From Trebonia sp963734665 (GTDB lineage Bacteria > Actinomycetota > Actinomycetes > Streptosporangiales > Streptosporangiaceae): DNA of 64,000 nt. Shown one piece after another: positions 19,923-27,845 of the stretch. Location of the stretch: contig CAVTIR010000013.1 in NCBI GenBank assembly GCA_963734665.1, positions 1,902,612 to 1,966,611 on the forward strand, read 5' to 3'. Under the pieces are notes generated by a model that saw only the letters and a list, made by a program, of their open reading frames with translations, searched no databases and was not told where the DNA came from. Both the position numbers and the translations under genes were made by a program. Position 1 is the first letter of the stretch. Each line of letters begins with the position of its first letter.

Positions 19923-19991
19923 CGCGACTGCTCCTTTCCAGCGGCTTGGTACCCCACTCTTGACCCTAGCCACGCCGAGTCCGCCAGGGAC

Positions 19992-20026
19992 CAGACCTTC
20001 AGCCCGACTAACAGGACCTTCGCCCC
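19992..20026. promoter_or_regulatory. Tandem DosR-like boxes in divergent PPOX/ADH promoter
   Basis: CAGAC-CTTC-AGCCC (19992-20005) and AGGAC-CTTC-GCCCC (20013-20026), centres 21 bp apart. They lie about 95 and 74 bp before the ADH ATG and about 76 and 97 bp before the PPOX ATG, so they can serve both genes. Confidence 0.5.
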
Positions 20027-20093
20027 CTGCTCTCCGCACACGCCGATAGCGAGGCTTGGAGTAAGGAAACAATCCGAAGAGACGGAGACAGCC

Positions 20094-21152
20094 ATGCGGG
20101 CACTCGTTTACCACGGTCCCGGCCAGAAGGCATGGGAAGAGGTCCCCGACCCGGAGATCACCGACGAAGGCGACGCGATCGTCCGGGTCGACGCCACCAC
20201 GATCTGCGGCACCGACCTGCACATCCTGGCCGGCGACGTCCCGGAGGTGCACGCCGGGAGGATCCTCGGCCACGAGGCCGTCGGCACCGTCGACGAGGTC
20301 GGCGACAACGTACACCGGCTCTCCCCCGGAGACCGGGTTCTCGTCTCCTGCATCAGCGCGTGCGGAACCTGCCGGTTCTGCCGCGAGGGACGCTACGGGC
20401 AGTGCGCGGAAGGCGGCGGCTGGGTCCTCGGCCACCAGATCGACGGCACCCAGGCGGATTACGTCCGCGTCCCGTACGCCGACACCTCGACGTACCGGCT
20501 CCCCGGCGGCGTGACCGATGAGGAGATCCTCATGCTGGCCGACATCCTCCCGACCGGCTACGAGGTCGGCGTCCTGGCCGGAGGCGTGCGGCCCGGTGAC
20601 GTGGTGGCCGTCGTGGGCGCCGGGCCGATCGGCCTGTCCGCGATCACCTGCGCGCGGTTGTTCAGTCCCAGCCACATCATCGCCATCGACCTGTCCGACG
20701 CCCGGCTCAAGGAAGCCAGGGAATTCGGCGCTGACGTCACCATCAACGACTCCCAGGAGGACCCGGTGGCCGTCATCAAGGACCTGACCGGGCGACTCGG
20801 CGCGGACGTGGCAATCGAGGCCGTCGGCACCCCGGCGACCTTCGAACTGGCGGTGAAACTGGCCCGGCCAGGCGGCCGGATCGCGAACATCGGCGTGCAC
20901 GGCAAGCCGGCCATGCTGCACCTGGAGCAGCAGTGGGCCAGAGACATCACCATCACCACCGGCCTGGTGGACGCCGCGTCCACCCCGACCCTGATGCGCC
21001 TGGTCGCCACCGGCCAGCTTGCAGCCGGCCAGTTCGTGACTCACCGTTTCAGCATGGACGACTTCGAACAGGCCTACGACGTCTTCGCCGATTCCGCCAG
21101 CAACGGCGCGCTCAAGGTCGTCCTGACTCGCGAGGAAGAGGCAGACGAATGA
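20094..21152 (+). CDS. Zinc-dependent alcohol dehydrogenase
   Basis: 352 residues of the medium-chain dehydrogenase family. Catalytic zinc ligands are in ICGTDLHILAG (Cys 38) and GHEAVG (His 60 region). The structural zinc lobe is CGTCRFCREGRYGQC. The NAD(P) Rossmann motif is VVAVVGAGPIGLSA near residue 172. It would interconvert an alcohol and an aldehyde, perhaps as an electron sink when respiration fails (inference). Its stop overlaps the start of the CBS-BON gene (ATGA), so the two are co-translated. Tandem DosR-like boxes upstream suggest hypoxic induction; the GAGACGGAGACAGCC leader gives the ribosome site. Confidence 0.95.
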   Translation: MRALVYHGPGQKAWEEVPDPEITDEGDAIVRVDATTICGTDLHILAGDVPEVHAGRILGHEAVGTVDEVGDNVHRLSPGDRVLVSCISACGTCRFCREGRYGQCAEGGGWVLGHQIDGTQADYVRVPYADTSTYRLPGGVTDEEILMLADILPTGYEVGVLAGGVRPGDVVAVVGAGPIGLSAITCARLFSPSHIIAIDLSDARLKEAREFGADVTINDSQEDPVAVIKDLTGRLGADVAIEAVGTPATFELAVKLARPGGRIANIGVHGKPAMLHLEQQWARDITITTGLVDAASTPTLMRLVATGQLAAGQFVTHRFSMDDFEQAYDVFADSASNGALKVVLTREEEADE

Positions 21153-21841
21153 ACACCTTCGTCAAGGACGTGATGACCACCAACGTGATCTGGGTGGAGC
21201 GGGACACGCCGTTCGCCGAGATCGCCGCCGCCTTGCGCGAGTACCGGGTCAGTGCGTTCCCGGTACTCAACGAGGCGCGCCAGGTCATCGGCGTGGTCTC
21301 GGAGTCTGACCTGCTGGCGAAGCTGGCCCTGGGCGGCGGTGAAGACGGGACGCCGGGAATGATCACCGGCATCCTGCACCAGCACCAGGTGGAAAAGGCA
21401 CGCGCGGTCACGGCCGGCGACCTCATGACCTCCCCGGCGGTAACCGTCTCGCCCGACGACACGGTCGAGGACGCCGCCAAGCTCATGTACGTGCGCAGGG
21501 TCAAGCGCCTGCCGGTCGTGGACGCGGACAACCACCTCGCCGGGATCGTCAGCCGGGCCGACGTGCTGGCCGTCTACGACCGCCCGGATGTGGAGATCGG
21601 CGAGGAAATCAGGAACGACATCGCGGTATGCGAGTCCCTCGCGGACGCCGGGAGGTTCGACGTGACCGTCACCGACGGCGTGGTCACCCTGGCCGGCAGG
21701 CCCCGAACCTGCCCGCAGGGACACGACATCGTCCGACGCGCCCGCCACGTCCAGGGAGTCGTCGCCGTCCGCGACCGCCTCGACTACCCGCCCCCTGGCC
21801 CGCACGCCTTCGACGTGGTCGCTAGCTTCCCGATCGACTGA
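21149..21841 (+). CDS. CBS-pair protein with C-terminal BON domain
   Basis: 230 residues. Two CBS domains lie at about 8-65 (VKDVMTTNVIWVERDTPFAE) and 90-145 (AGDLMTSPAVTVSPDDTVED, then RRVKRLPVVDAD). A BON domain follows at about 155-215 (DVTVTDGVVTLAGR). CBS pairs bind adenosyl nucleotides and sense energy charge; BON domains bind membranes or phospholipids. In mycobacteria the CBS protein Hrp1 is a DosR target. The 4-bp overlap with the ADH stop places it in the same operon, so it may adjust the dehydrogenase or a membrane partner to cellular AMP/ATP (inference). Confidence 0.92.
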   Translation: MNTFVKDVMTTNVIWVERDTPFAEIAAALREYRVSAFPVLNEARQVIGVVSESDLLAKLALGGGEDGTPGMITGILHQHQVEKARAVTAGDLMTSPAVTVSPDDTVEDAAKLMYVRRVKRLPVVDADNHLAGIVSRADVLAVYDRPDVEIGEEIRNDIAVCESLADAGRFDVTVTDGVVTLAGRPRTCPQGHDIVRRARHVQGVVAVRDRLDYPPPGPHAFDVVASFPID

Positions 21842-21898
21842 CCGCGCTGCCAGGGGATAGCTCATAGGCGGGTACTGAGCGTAGTCTTCGTGAAGAAG

Positions 21899-21928
21899 CT
21901 AGTCAGACTAGCCGCTGGGTCCGGACCC
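21899..21928. promoter_or_regulatory. Two adjacent palindromes upstream of STAS gene
   Basis: GCTAGTC-A-GACTAGC (21899-21913) and GGGTCCGGACCC (21917-21928) lie 30-60 bp before the STAS ATG. They could be an operator pair; neither has the 5-4-5 DosR layout. Confidence 0.3.
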
Positions 21929-21960
21929 CGCCTTGCTGTGCTGCAGTAGGGGGCGCTCTT

Positions 21961-22335
21961 ATGTTCAGCATGGACCTCGGTTCCGGTGAATCCGGCGGCC
22001 ATGCCGTCGTCGCGCTATACGGGGAGCTTGACCTGGTGGACGCCGCGGCCGTGGCGGCTGCCCTGAGAGCTGTCGCGGCCCGCGAGCCGCGGATCATCGT
22101 GGACCTGGCGGGGCTGGAATTCATCGACGCGAGTGGCATCGCGGCACTGTTGCGGGGCCGCAGGCACGCCCGCAACGCCGGGGGCGACTTGCTGCTAGCC
22201 GCGCCGCAGCGACTGGTACGGCGGGTTCTCGCGATCCTCTGGGAGGGTGGCGGCTTCGCCGTTCATGCCAGCGTGGCAGAGGCAGCCGCAAGCGCGGGAG
22301 CCTCCCGGCAGGTCGTCGTGCCGATCCGGAGGTAG
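21961..22335 (+). CDS. STAS-domain anti-sigma factor antagonist
   Basis: 124 residues forming one STAS domain: VVALYGELDLVDAAAVAAAL, IIVDLAGLEFIDASGIAALL. The phosphorylatable serine is present in FIDASG near residue 59, so it can be switched by an anti-sigma kinase of the SpoIIAB/RsbW type. No kinase or sigma gene is adjacent. GAF-ANTAR genes follow in the same direction. It is one of four STAS proteins in the window. Confidence 0.9.
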   Translation: MFSMDLGSGESGGHAVVALYGELDLVDAAAVAAALRAVAAREPRIIVDLAGLEFIDASGIAALLRGRRHARNAGGDLLLAAPQRLVRRVLAILWEGGGFAVHASVAEAAASAGASRQVVVPIRR

Positions 22336-22438
22336 CCTGCCAGGATGCGCTGGCACGGCATCGCCATGAACGCACCCGTTCCTAAGCGGCGCCGGGTAAC
22401 CGGCGGCTGGGGCTCCCCGGTGACTCGCGGGCGCCGCG

Positions 22439-22462
22439 CCGCCGGCCGCCGGCGGCCGGCGG
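22439..22462. repeat. Perfect 24-bp GC palindrome before GAF-ANTAR gene
   Basis: CCGCCGGCCGCC followed by its exact complement, with a second palindrome TTACCGGTAA at about 22466-22475. Both lie in the 75 bp before the GTG start. Such stacked hairpins could shape the leader RNA; ANTAR proteins act on hairpins, but no canonical ANTAR dual-hexaloop was identified. Confidence 0.35.
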
Positions 22463-22512
22463 GGATTACCGGTAAGCCGCCCGGTGCGGGCTGCGGGGGC
22501 GAGGATGGTGAC

Positions 22513-23238
22513 GTGGCAGGCGAGCGGACGGCGCGGGTGTGGATGTGGATCGCCGCGGCGCATGAGGGCGACGCGCCGGTGTCGCTGGCTGCGCTGTGCC
22601 GGGCGGCGGCAGGCTTGCTCGGGGTGGACGGCGCGAGCGTGACCGCGGTGAGCGGCCCGGCGGTGAGCGAGCCGCTGTCCGCGACGAACGAACTGAGCGC
22701 CCGGCTGGAGGAACTGCTGCTCACGACCGGGGAGGGGCCGGGCGCGGAGGATTTCATGTTCGGGTCGCCGGTGCTGATCCCGGACCTGGCGCCGGTGACG
22801 GAGCGGTGGCCGGGCTTCGCCCCGGCGGCGGTATCGGCCGGCGCCCGGGCGCTGTTCGCGTTCCCGCTGCAGGCCGGGGCAATCCGGGCGGGCGTGCTGT
22901 CGCTGTACCGGGCGCAGCCGGGCCCGCTCACGCTGCAGCAGCTGGCGGACGCGCTGGTCTTCGCCGACATCGCGCTGCAGCTGCTGCTTGACGCATCCGC
23001 GGGCATCAGCGGAGCTGCCGGTTACCGGCCGCTTGACGGCCTGTCGGATAGCCGCGCCGAGGTGTACCAGGCAACCGGGATGATCTCGGTGCAGCTGGGC
23101 GTGAGCCTGGAAGAGGCGTTCGTGCGGCTGCGTGCGCATGCGTTCGCGGCCGACACGCCGCTGCACAGTATCGCAGGCGACGTTGTCAGCCGCACGCTGC
23201 GGTTCCACCCCGATGCCGACCCTGGGCGGCGAACCTGA
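22513..23238 (+). CDS. GAF-ANTAR regulatory protein
   Basis: 241 residues. A GAF-like domain at about 20-155 (LCRAAAGLLGVDGASVTAVS, PVLIPDLAPVTERWP, ALFAFPLQAGAIRAGVLSLY) is followed by an ANTAR domain at about 170-230 (AEVYQATGMISVQLGVSLEE, then FVRLRAHAFA). ANTAR domains bind paired RNA hairpins to block termination. GTG 22513 is chosen because upstream sequence is arginine-rich, palindromic and not protein-like. It sits directly before a second GAF-ANTAR gene; the two may sense related signals. Confidence 0.85.
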   Translation: MAGERTARVWMWIAAAHEGDAPVSLAALCRAAAGLLGVDGASVTAVSGPAVSEPLSATNELSARLEELLLTTGEGPGAEDFMFGSPVLIPDLAPVTERWPGFAPAAVSAGARALFAFPLQAGAIRAGVLSLYRAQPGPLTLQQLADALVFADIALQLLLDASAGISGAAGYRPLDGLSDSRAEVYQATGMISVQLGVSLEEAFVRLRAHAFAADTPLHSIAGDVVSRTLRFHPDADPGRRT

Positions 23239-23304
23239 TCCGGGCACCGCGAGCAGCCAGACGGGACCGCACGGGCCGGCGGCCGAAGGGCTATCCTGAC
23301 GATT

Positions 23305-24042
23305 ATGGCGGCAACAGTGGATGAGCGCCTGGCACAGGCGTTCGTGGAACTGGCGGACACACTCGTCGCCGGGTATGACCTGATGGAGTTCCTGCAGACG
23401 CTCACCGACCGGTGCGTCGAGCTGCTGGAAGTGGACGCGGCCGGGCTGCTGCTCACCGACGGCCGCGGCTCGCTGCGGCTGGTAGCGGCCTCGACGGAGC
23501 AGGCGCGGGTCGTGGAGCTGTTCCAGATCCAGAACGACGAGGGGCCGTGCCTGGACTGCTACCGCACCGGGCAGGCGGTCATCGTCAGCGACATCCGGGC
23601 GGACCGGGCCATGGCGCGGTGGCCGAAGTTCGCCGCTGCTGCGCGGGAGATGGGCTATGCCGGGGTGCATGCCATCCCGATGCGGCTGCGCGATCAGGTT
23701 ATCGGCACACTGAACCTATTCAAGGTCGCGCCAAACGGACTGGACCCGTCGGTCATAGTGGCGGCAACGGCACTCGTGGACGTGGCCACCATCGGCATAC
23801 TCCAGGAACGCGCCCTGCGCCACCAAGAGGTCGTGGCCGGGCAGCTGCAAGTGGCACTGAATAGCCGCGTCATCATCGAGCAGGCCAAGGGAGTCCTCGC
23901 CGAGCGGCTCCGGGTAACCCCCGACGAGGCATTCGGCACGCTGCGCCGCTACGCCCGTGACCACAACCACCGGCTCACGGAGCTAGCCGGGGACGTCATC
24001 CGCGGCACGGCACGCATCGGCAGCGACAAGAGCGACAAGTAG
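23305..24042 (+). CDS. GAF-ANTAR regulatory protein
   Basis: 245 residues. GAF domain at about 20-165 (LMEFLQTLTDRCVELLEVDA, NDEGPCLDCYRTGQAVIVSD, HAIPMRLRDQVIGTLNLF). ANTAR domain at about 180-238 (ALNSRVIIEQAKGVLAERLR, DEAFGTLRRYARDH), with the canonical IEQAKGxLA helix better conserved than in its neighbour. The GAF pocket would bind a small ligand and the ANTAR helices an RNA target. It converges on the ftsH gene. Confidence 0.92.
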   Translation: MAATVDERLAQAFVELADTLVAGYDLMEFLQTLTDRCVELLEVDAAGLLLTDGRGSLRLVAASTEQARVVELFQIQNDEGPCLDCYRTGQAVIVSDIRADRAMARWPKFAAAAREMGYAGVHAIPMRLRDQVIGTLNLFKVAPNGLDPSVIVAATALVDVATIGILQERALRHQEVVAGQLQVALNSRVIIEQAKGVLAERLRVTPDEAFGTLRRYARDHNHRLTELAGDVIRGTARIGSDKSDK

Positions 24043-24114
24043 GCGCAGGCCCGCGATGCCATGATGGTCATCGGGTGAAACACCCATCCGTTCGGAGGCG
24101 ATCTTTAAGATCTT

Positions 24115-26076
24115 CTACCGAACGGTCCGTGGTTCCTCATTCATTGTCAAAGCTAGTGGCGCCTCGACGATGGCCGCCAGGTCCGCCCCGTCGATCGTCT
24201 CGCGCTCAAGCAGCAGGCCGATGACCCGGTCAAGCGTCTCACGATGCCCGCGCAGCAGGGTGGTAGCCGTATCCTCGGCTTCCCGGAGCAGCCTGGCCAC
24301 TTCCTGGTCGATGGAGCGCTGCGTCTCCTCGGCATAAGGACGGCCGGCGAAGGGATTGTCGCGGCTGGGTCCCTCCGCCCCGTAGCTGATCGGCCCGACC
24401 TTCGCGGAGAACCCCCACTCACGCACCATGTGCGTCGCGAGTTCGGTCGCGCCCACGAGGTCGCTCGCCGAGCCGGTCGACGGTTCCGCCAGGATGATGA
24501 TCTCCGCGGCGCGGCCGCCAAGGCGCACGGCGAGTGAGGCGGTCAGGTGGCTCTCGGGGTACAGATGGCGCTCGAACGCTGGCAACTGCTCGGTCACGCC
24601 AAGAGCGGCGCCGCGGGAAAGGATCGTGACCTTCGCGACGGGATCGGCGTGCTCAGAAAGAGCGGCCACGAGTGCGTGCCCGGCTTCGTGGACGGCCACG
24701 GCATGTTTCTCCTCGGGCAGCAGCGCGCTCGACGCGTCACGGCGGCCGATGAGAAGGCGGTCCCTGGCGGCGTCGAAGTCGGCGGCACTGAGCACGCGGC
24801 GTTCAGCGCGCACGGCATTGATCGCCGCCTCGTTCACGAGGTTGGCGAGATCGGCGCCGGAAAATCCCGGCGTGCCCCGCGACACGACGCCGAGATCCAC
24901 GTCGGGTGCTAGCGTCTTGCCCTCCCCGTGGATAGCCAGGATCGCGGTCCGCTCCGCGTAGTTGGGCAGCGGGATCTCCACCGTCCGGTCAAAGCGCCCG
25001 GGCCGCAGCAGCGCCGCGTCGAGGATCTCCGCTCTGTTGGTCGCGGCCATGACGACCACCCTGGCACCTGGCTCGAATCCGTCCATCTCCGACAGCAACT
25101 GGTTGAGCGTCTGCTCGCGCTCGTCATTCGAGCCGAATCCGCCGGGACCACGCCGGCCGCCGATGGCGTCGACCTCGTCGATGAAGATGATCGACGGGGC
25201 CTGCTTCCTGGCGTCAGCGAACAGGTCCCTGACCCGCGAGGCACCGACGCCGACGAACATCTCGACGAAACTCGAGCCGCTCAGGGAGAAGAACGGCACG
25301 CCCGCCTCGCCGGCAACCGCCCTAGCCAGCAGGGTCTTGCCGGTCCCCGGCGGACCGACCATCAGCACGCCCTTCGGGCCGACCGCGCCGGCGCGCTGGT
25401 ACCGGGCCGGATGCTTCAGGAAGTCCACCACCTCCATGACCTCGGCCTTGGAACCCTCATAGCCGGCGATGTCCGCGAAGCGCGTGCTTGGCCGGTCCTC
25501 GTCGTAGACCTTGGCCTTCGACTTGCCGATGGCCATGATCCCGCCCATCCGTCCGGTGAACTGCTTGCTGCTGCGGCGGCCGAACCAGACGAAGAGCCCG
25601 ACGATGACAACAAGCGGCACGACCCAGGCGAGTAGCCCAAGCCACGGGCTCGTGCCCGAACTGGTTCCCGTCACCTGAACCTTGTGCCCGAGCAGGAGGG
25701 CAGGAAGGGCGCTGTCGTTCAGCGCGGTCGGGATCTGGGAGGTGTAAGCGCTGCCGTCGTGAAGCTTCCCGCTCACCGCCCCCGCCGAGGTGATCGCCGC
25801 CGTGGAGACCTTGCTCGCGGTCACGTCGCTGACGAAGCTGGTGTAGCTCAGCGCCTGGGTCGGCGTCCCCCCAGCGCCCGCGTGGAAGACCAGAAGCACA
25901 ATGAACGCGAGCGCGAGCCCGGCCGGCACCAGCCATCTCCACCGCAGCGACGGGGGCGGGGCCGGAGCCGGGGTCGGATTCGGGGTCGGCGGAGCGGACT
26001 TCTTAGGCCGGGTCGGCGGAGCGGATTTCTTAGCCGGGCCCGGACGGGCCGAGGTCGCGCGATGCCAGGTGCTCAC
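24115..26076 (-). CDS. ftsH: FtsH-family ATP-dependent zinc metalloprotease
   Basis: 653 residues. A proline-rich cytosolic N-terminus repeats KKSAPPTxP, followed by one TM helix (WLVPAGLALAFIVLLVFHAG), a short external domain and a second TM helix (LLAWVVPLVVIVGLFVWFG). The AAA module has Walker A VGPPGTGKTLLARAVA, Walker B IIFIDEVDAIGG and the second region of homology ATNRAEILDAALLRPGRFDR. The zinc site is HEAGH in VAVHEAGHALVAALS. It degrades membrane and stress proteins. The proline-rich front and context suggest an accessory copy rather than the housekeeping one (inference). GTG 26076 is chosen because longer reading overlaps the RGCVC gene. Confidence 0.92.
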   Translation of the reverse strand: MSTWHRATSARPGPAKKSAPPTRPKKSAPPTPNPTPAPAPPPSLRWRWLVPAGLALAFIVLLVFHAGAGGTPTQALSYTSFVSDVTASKVSTAAITSAGAVSGKLHDGSAYTSQIPTALNDSALPALLLGHKVQVTGTSSGTSPWLGLLAWVVPLVVIVGLFVWFGRRSSKQFTGRMGGIMAIGKSKAKVYDEDRPSTRFADIAGYEGSKAEVMEVVDFLKHPARYQRAGAVGPKGVLMVGPPGTGKTLLARAVAGEAGVPFFSLSGSSFVEMFVGVGASRVRDLFADARKQAPSIIFIDEVDAIGGRRGPGGFGSNDEREQTLNQLLSEMDGFEPGARVVVMAATNRAEILDAALLRPGRFDRTVEIPLPNYAERTAILAIHGEGKTLAPDVDLGVVSRGTPGFSGADLANLVNEAAINAVRAERRVLSAADFDAARDRLLIGRRDASSALLPEEKHAVAVHEAGHALVAALSEHADPVAKVTILSRGAALGVTEQLPAFERHLYPESHLTASLAVRLGGRAAEIIILAEPSTGSASDLVGATELATHMVREWGFSAKVGPISYGAEGPSRDNPFAGRPYAEETQRSIDQEVARLLREAEDTATTLLRGHRETLDRVIGLLLERETIDGADLAAIVEAPLALTMNEEPRTVR

Positions 26077-26113
26077 GAACGGGATCCCCTTGGTCGCGTA
26101 CTCGGGCTGGATA

Positions 26114-26296
26114 TCAGCGGGCCACACTGCCGTCGGGGATCGGCAGGGGTGCCGGGACGCACATGCAGCCCCGGTCCAAACCCCACGCGGCCGTCGCCCG
26201 GCAGTAGCGGGCAGCGACGGAATCATGCTCGTCAGTCCCGTGCCCGCACGGGCACGGGACATCAGGCGGCGGCTCGCCGTGCGATGTTGTCGTCAT
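26114..26296 (-). CDS. RGCVC-family small cysteine-rich protein
   Basis: 60 residues starting MTTTSHGEPPPDVPCPCGHG and continuing with RYCRATAAWG and LDRGCMC. The CPCGHGTDEHD and RGCxC blocks mark the actinobacterial RGCVC family; the two cysteine/histidine clusters probably bind a metal. ATG 26296 follows GGGAAGG. It precedes ftsH by 37 bp in the same direction, so the two may be co-transcribed. The gap from 26297 to 26554 shows no gene. Confidence 0.75.
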   Translation of the reverse strand: MTTTSHGEPPPDVPCPCGHGTDEHDSVAARYCRATAAWGLDRGCMCVPAPLPIPDGSVAR

Positions 26297-26554
26297 AAGG
26301 TTGCCTTCCCACAGAAAGAATCCAGCGGTCCGGTCGCCGCGTTGGCCGACCGGAGGCCCCGCCGCAGGCACATGCGTGCGCGGCAAGCCGCAATAAGCGC
26401 AGGTCATTCACCCCAAGTCAACCGCGCACCGGCCGCAGGCGAAATAACCAATCTCGCATGAGCCCATCACCGTAACCGATCGGCCGAGAACAAAACCCTG
26501 CCAGTGCGGCGCGAAGAGCGGGGTCTTGCGGATGACGCGAGGGGTACCGGCTGG

Positions 26555-26926
26555 TTACCTGGCGTTGGACTTGCGCCGGTCGCGGCGCATGACCTGACGC
26601 AACTCGGTGATGCGCGCGGTTCCCGCGGCGGCCATCACCAGAGCGCCCGCGACCGCGGCGAGCAGCAGCGCCACGGCAAGCGACAGGTGCAGGTGCGCGC
26701 CCATGAAGTTGATGCTGACCGTGTGCGCGTTCTGGATGATGAAGATCAGCACCACGATGAGAACGACGATGCCCGCGATCAGCGCGATGCGCATGCCGCT
26801 GATCTTGGTGCTCATCCTCCGGCGGCGGTGCGCGGCCTGGGCGGGCGGTGCCGGCGGCGCGGAGCCATTGGGTGAGGCAGGCGGCAGGGTGGTGGTGGTG
26901 GTGTGGGGTGCGACTGGCTCAGTCAT
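26555..26926 (-). CDS. LapA-domain (DUF1049) membrane protein
   Basis: 123 residues. A proline/threonine-rich cytosolic N-terminus, then two TM helices (ALIAGIVVLIVVLIFIIQNA and LAVALLLAAVAGALVMAAAG) separated by TVSINFMGAHLHLSL, then a basic tail ITELRQVMRRDRRK. The FIIQNxxxVxxxF block between the helices is the LapA/YciS signature. Its role in envelope or LPS-like assembly is known only for Gram-negative relatives, so function here is unclear. ATG 26926 gives the natural N-terminus. Confidence 0.85.
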   Translation of the reverse strand: MTEPVAPHTTTTTLPPASPNGSAPPAPPAQAAHRRRRMSTKISGMRIALIAGIVVLIVVLIFIIQNAHTVSINFMGAHLHLSLAVALLLAAVAGALVMAAAGTARITELRQVMRRDRRKSNAR

Positions 26927-27147
26927 GGCGCTTCTTCCGTTGCGAACGGGGACCGGGGCCGTCAATGACCAGGCTGCCCGTTGCCGACACGGGCGCCCGG
27001 CCGGATCGGCCTAGCGTCGTCCAGTGTCTCAAGCCCTACTCTATGATAGAACTCTAAAACTAGCAATGTATTTCTTGAATCGTTGAGACCTCATGGCTCA
27101 GGCCGCCGTCCGCGGGCCATCAGCCCACGGCGCATCAGCGAGCCAGC

Positions 27148-27459
27148 TCAGACGAGACGCTGGTGGACGTAGCACCATCTCGCCGCCGCTCCCGGCGCAA
27201 GAGCGGCGGCGACCGGGTGGTCGGTCTCCTCGTAATGCGCCCTGGCGTGCCGGTTCGGCGAGTCATCGGAACAGGCAACCCAGCCGCAGGTCAGGCAGAC
27301 CATAAGGCTCGCCTGGCGGTCCTGGCGGCTCCGGCAGTCTCGGCAGGCGTCGGACTGCGGCCCGACCGGCGCAAGGCCGTCGAGGTGCTCACATCGCGGG
27401 GCCGTTCCGTTCGGGCTTGCGGCCACCGCGCCTAGCGCCGTGCTCTGGCCGGGGATCAT
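27148..27459 (-). CDS. UBP-type zinc-finger protein
   Basis: 103 residues with a ubiquitin-protease-type zinc finger: CEHLDGLAPVGPQSDACRDC, LMVCLTCGWVACSDDSPNRH, ARAHYEETDHPVAAAL, ending RWCYVHQRLV. Cys and His ligands of the fold are all present. Bacterial members lack ubiquitin partners and their role is unknown. ATG 27459 follows GGGAGG. A perfect DosR-type box lies 138 bp upstream inside an inverted-repeat region. Confidence 0.82.
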   Translation of the reverse strand: MIPGQSTALGAVAASPNGTAPRCEHLDGLAPVGPQSDACRDCRSRQDRQASLMVCLTCGWVACSDDSPNRHARAHYEETDHPVAAALAPGAAARWCYVHQRLV

Positions 27460-27541
27460 GGCAACCTCCCTCTGCGAGATGGAAACGCCGGGCGCGGCCC
27501 GGTGGATCATTCACCGAGTCAACCTCCGTGGCACCCATGGC

Positions 27542-27585
27542 GGAAACAGGCAACGCGAGCACGGCCCATCATCAGAATCGATCAC
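27542..27585 (+). repeat. 44-bp repeat, copy 1
   Basis: Begins GGAAACAGGCAACG and ends CGATCAC. It matches copies 2 and 3 on the opposite strand; the shared core is CCCATCAyCAGrAyCGATCAC-like. Copies 1 and 2 form an inverted pair. Confidence 0.5.
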
Positions 27586-27589
27586 CCAG

Positions 27590-27603
27590 GGGACAGGTGT
27601 CCC
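27590..27603. promoter_or_regulatory. Perfect DosR-type box
   Basis: GGGAC-AGGT-GTCCC, perfect 5-4-5 half-sites. It lies 138 bp before the Zn-finger ATG (minus) and 249 bp before the desaturase ATG (plus). Confidence 0.55.
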
Positions 27604-27632
27604 GGCGCGCCCAGGCCATGTCAAACGCCTCG

Positions 27633-27656
27633 GCCGGCTGGCGCGCGCCAGCCGGC
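27633..27656. repeat. Perfect 24-bp palindrome between repeat arms
   Basis: GCCGGCTGGCGC followed by its exact complement, midway between the inverted 44-bp repeats. It may be a hairpin or an operator. Confidence 0.5.
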
Positions 27657-27666
27657 AGGCGGGCTC

Positions 27667-27710
27667 GTGATCGGTCTGCGTGATGGGGTTTGCGGTTTCT
27701 GGCAGTTTCC
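27667..27710 (-). repeat. 44-bp repeat, copy 2 (inverted)
   Basis: On the minus strand it starts GGAAACTGCC and ends CCGATCAC, pairing with copy 1 to give a long imperfect inverted repeat. Confidence 0.45.
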
Positions 27711-27845
27711 GCGCCCGGCTGGCGGGAGTTAAGTAGGGAGCGAACAGCCAGCTTCTTACCACGGGACCGGGGCCTGCCTCGTAACCATCTCGCAGATTTC
27801 CGCGTGAAATCTGACCCCCCGACTGCTGCGGCAAGGAGTCCGGTT

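Larger units (their letters stand above)
27460..27845. other. Structured divergent region between Zn-finger and desaturase genes
   Basis: No gene is supported in this 386-bp region. It holds two inverted copies of a 44-bp repeat (27542-27585 and 27667-27710), a perfect DosR-type box and a perfect 24-bp palindrome between them. Confidence 0.55.

Noticed and set aside
26927..27060. GGGAC-CGGG-GCCGT upstream of the LapA gene as a DosR box
   Set aside because: Right half matches poorly; indistinguishable from GC-rich background.
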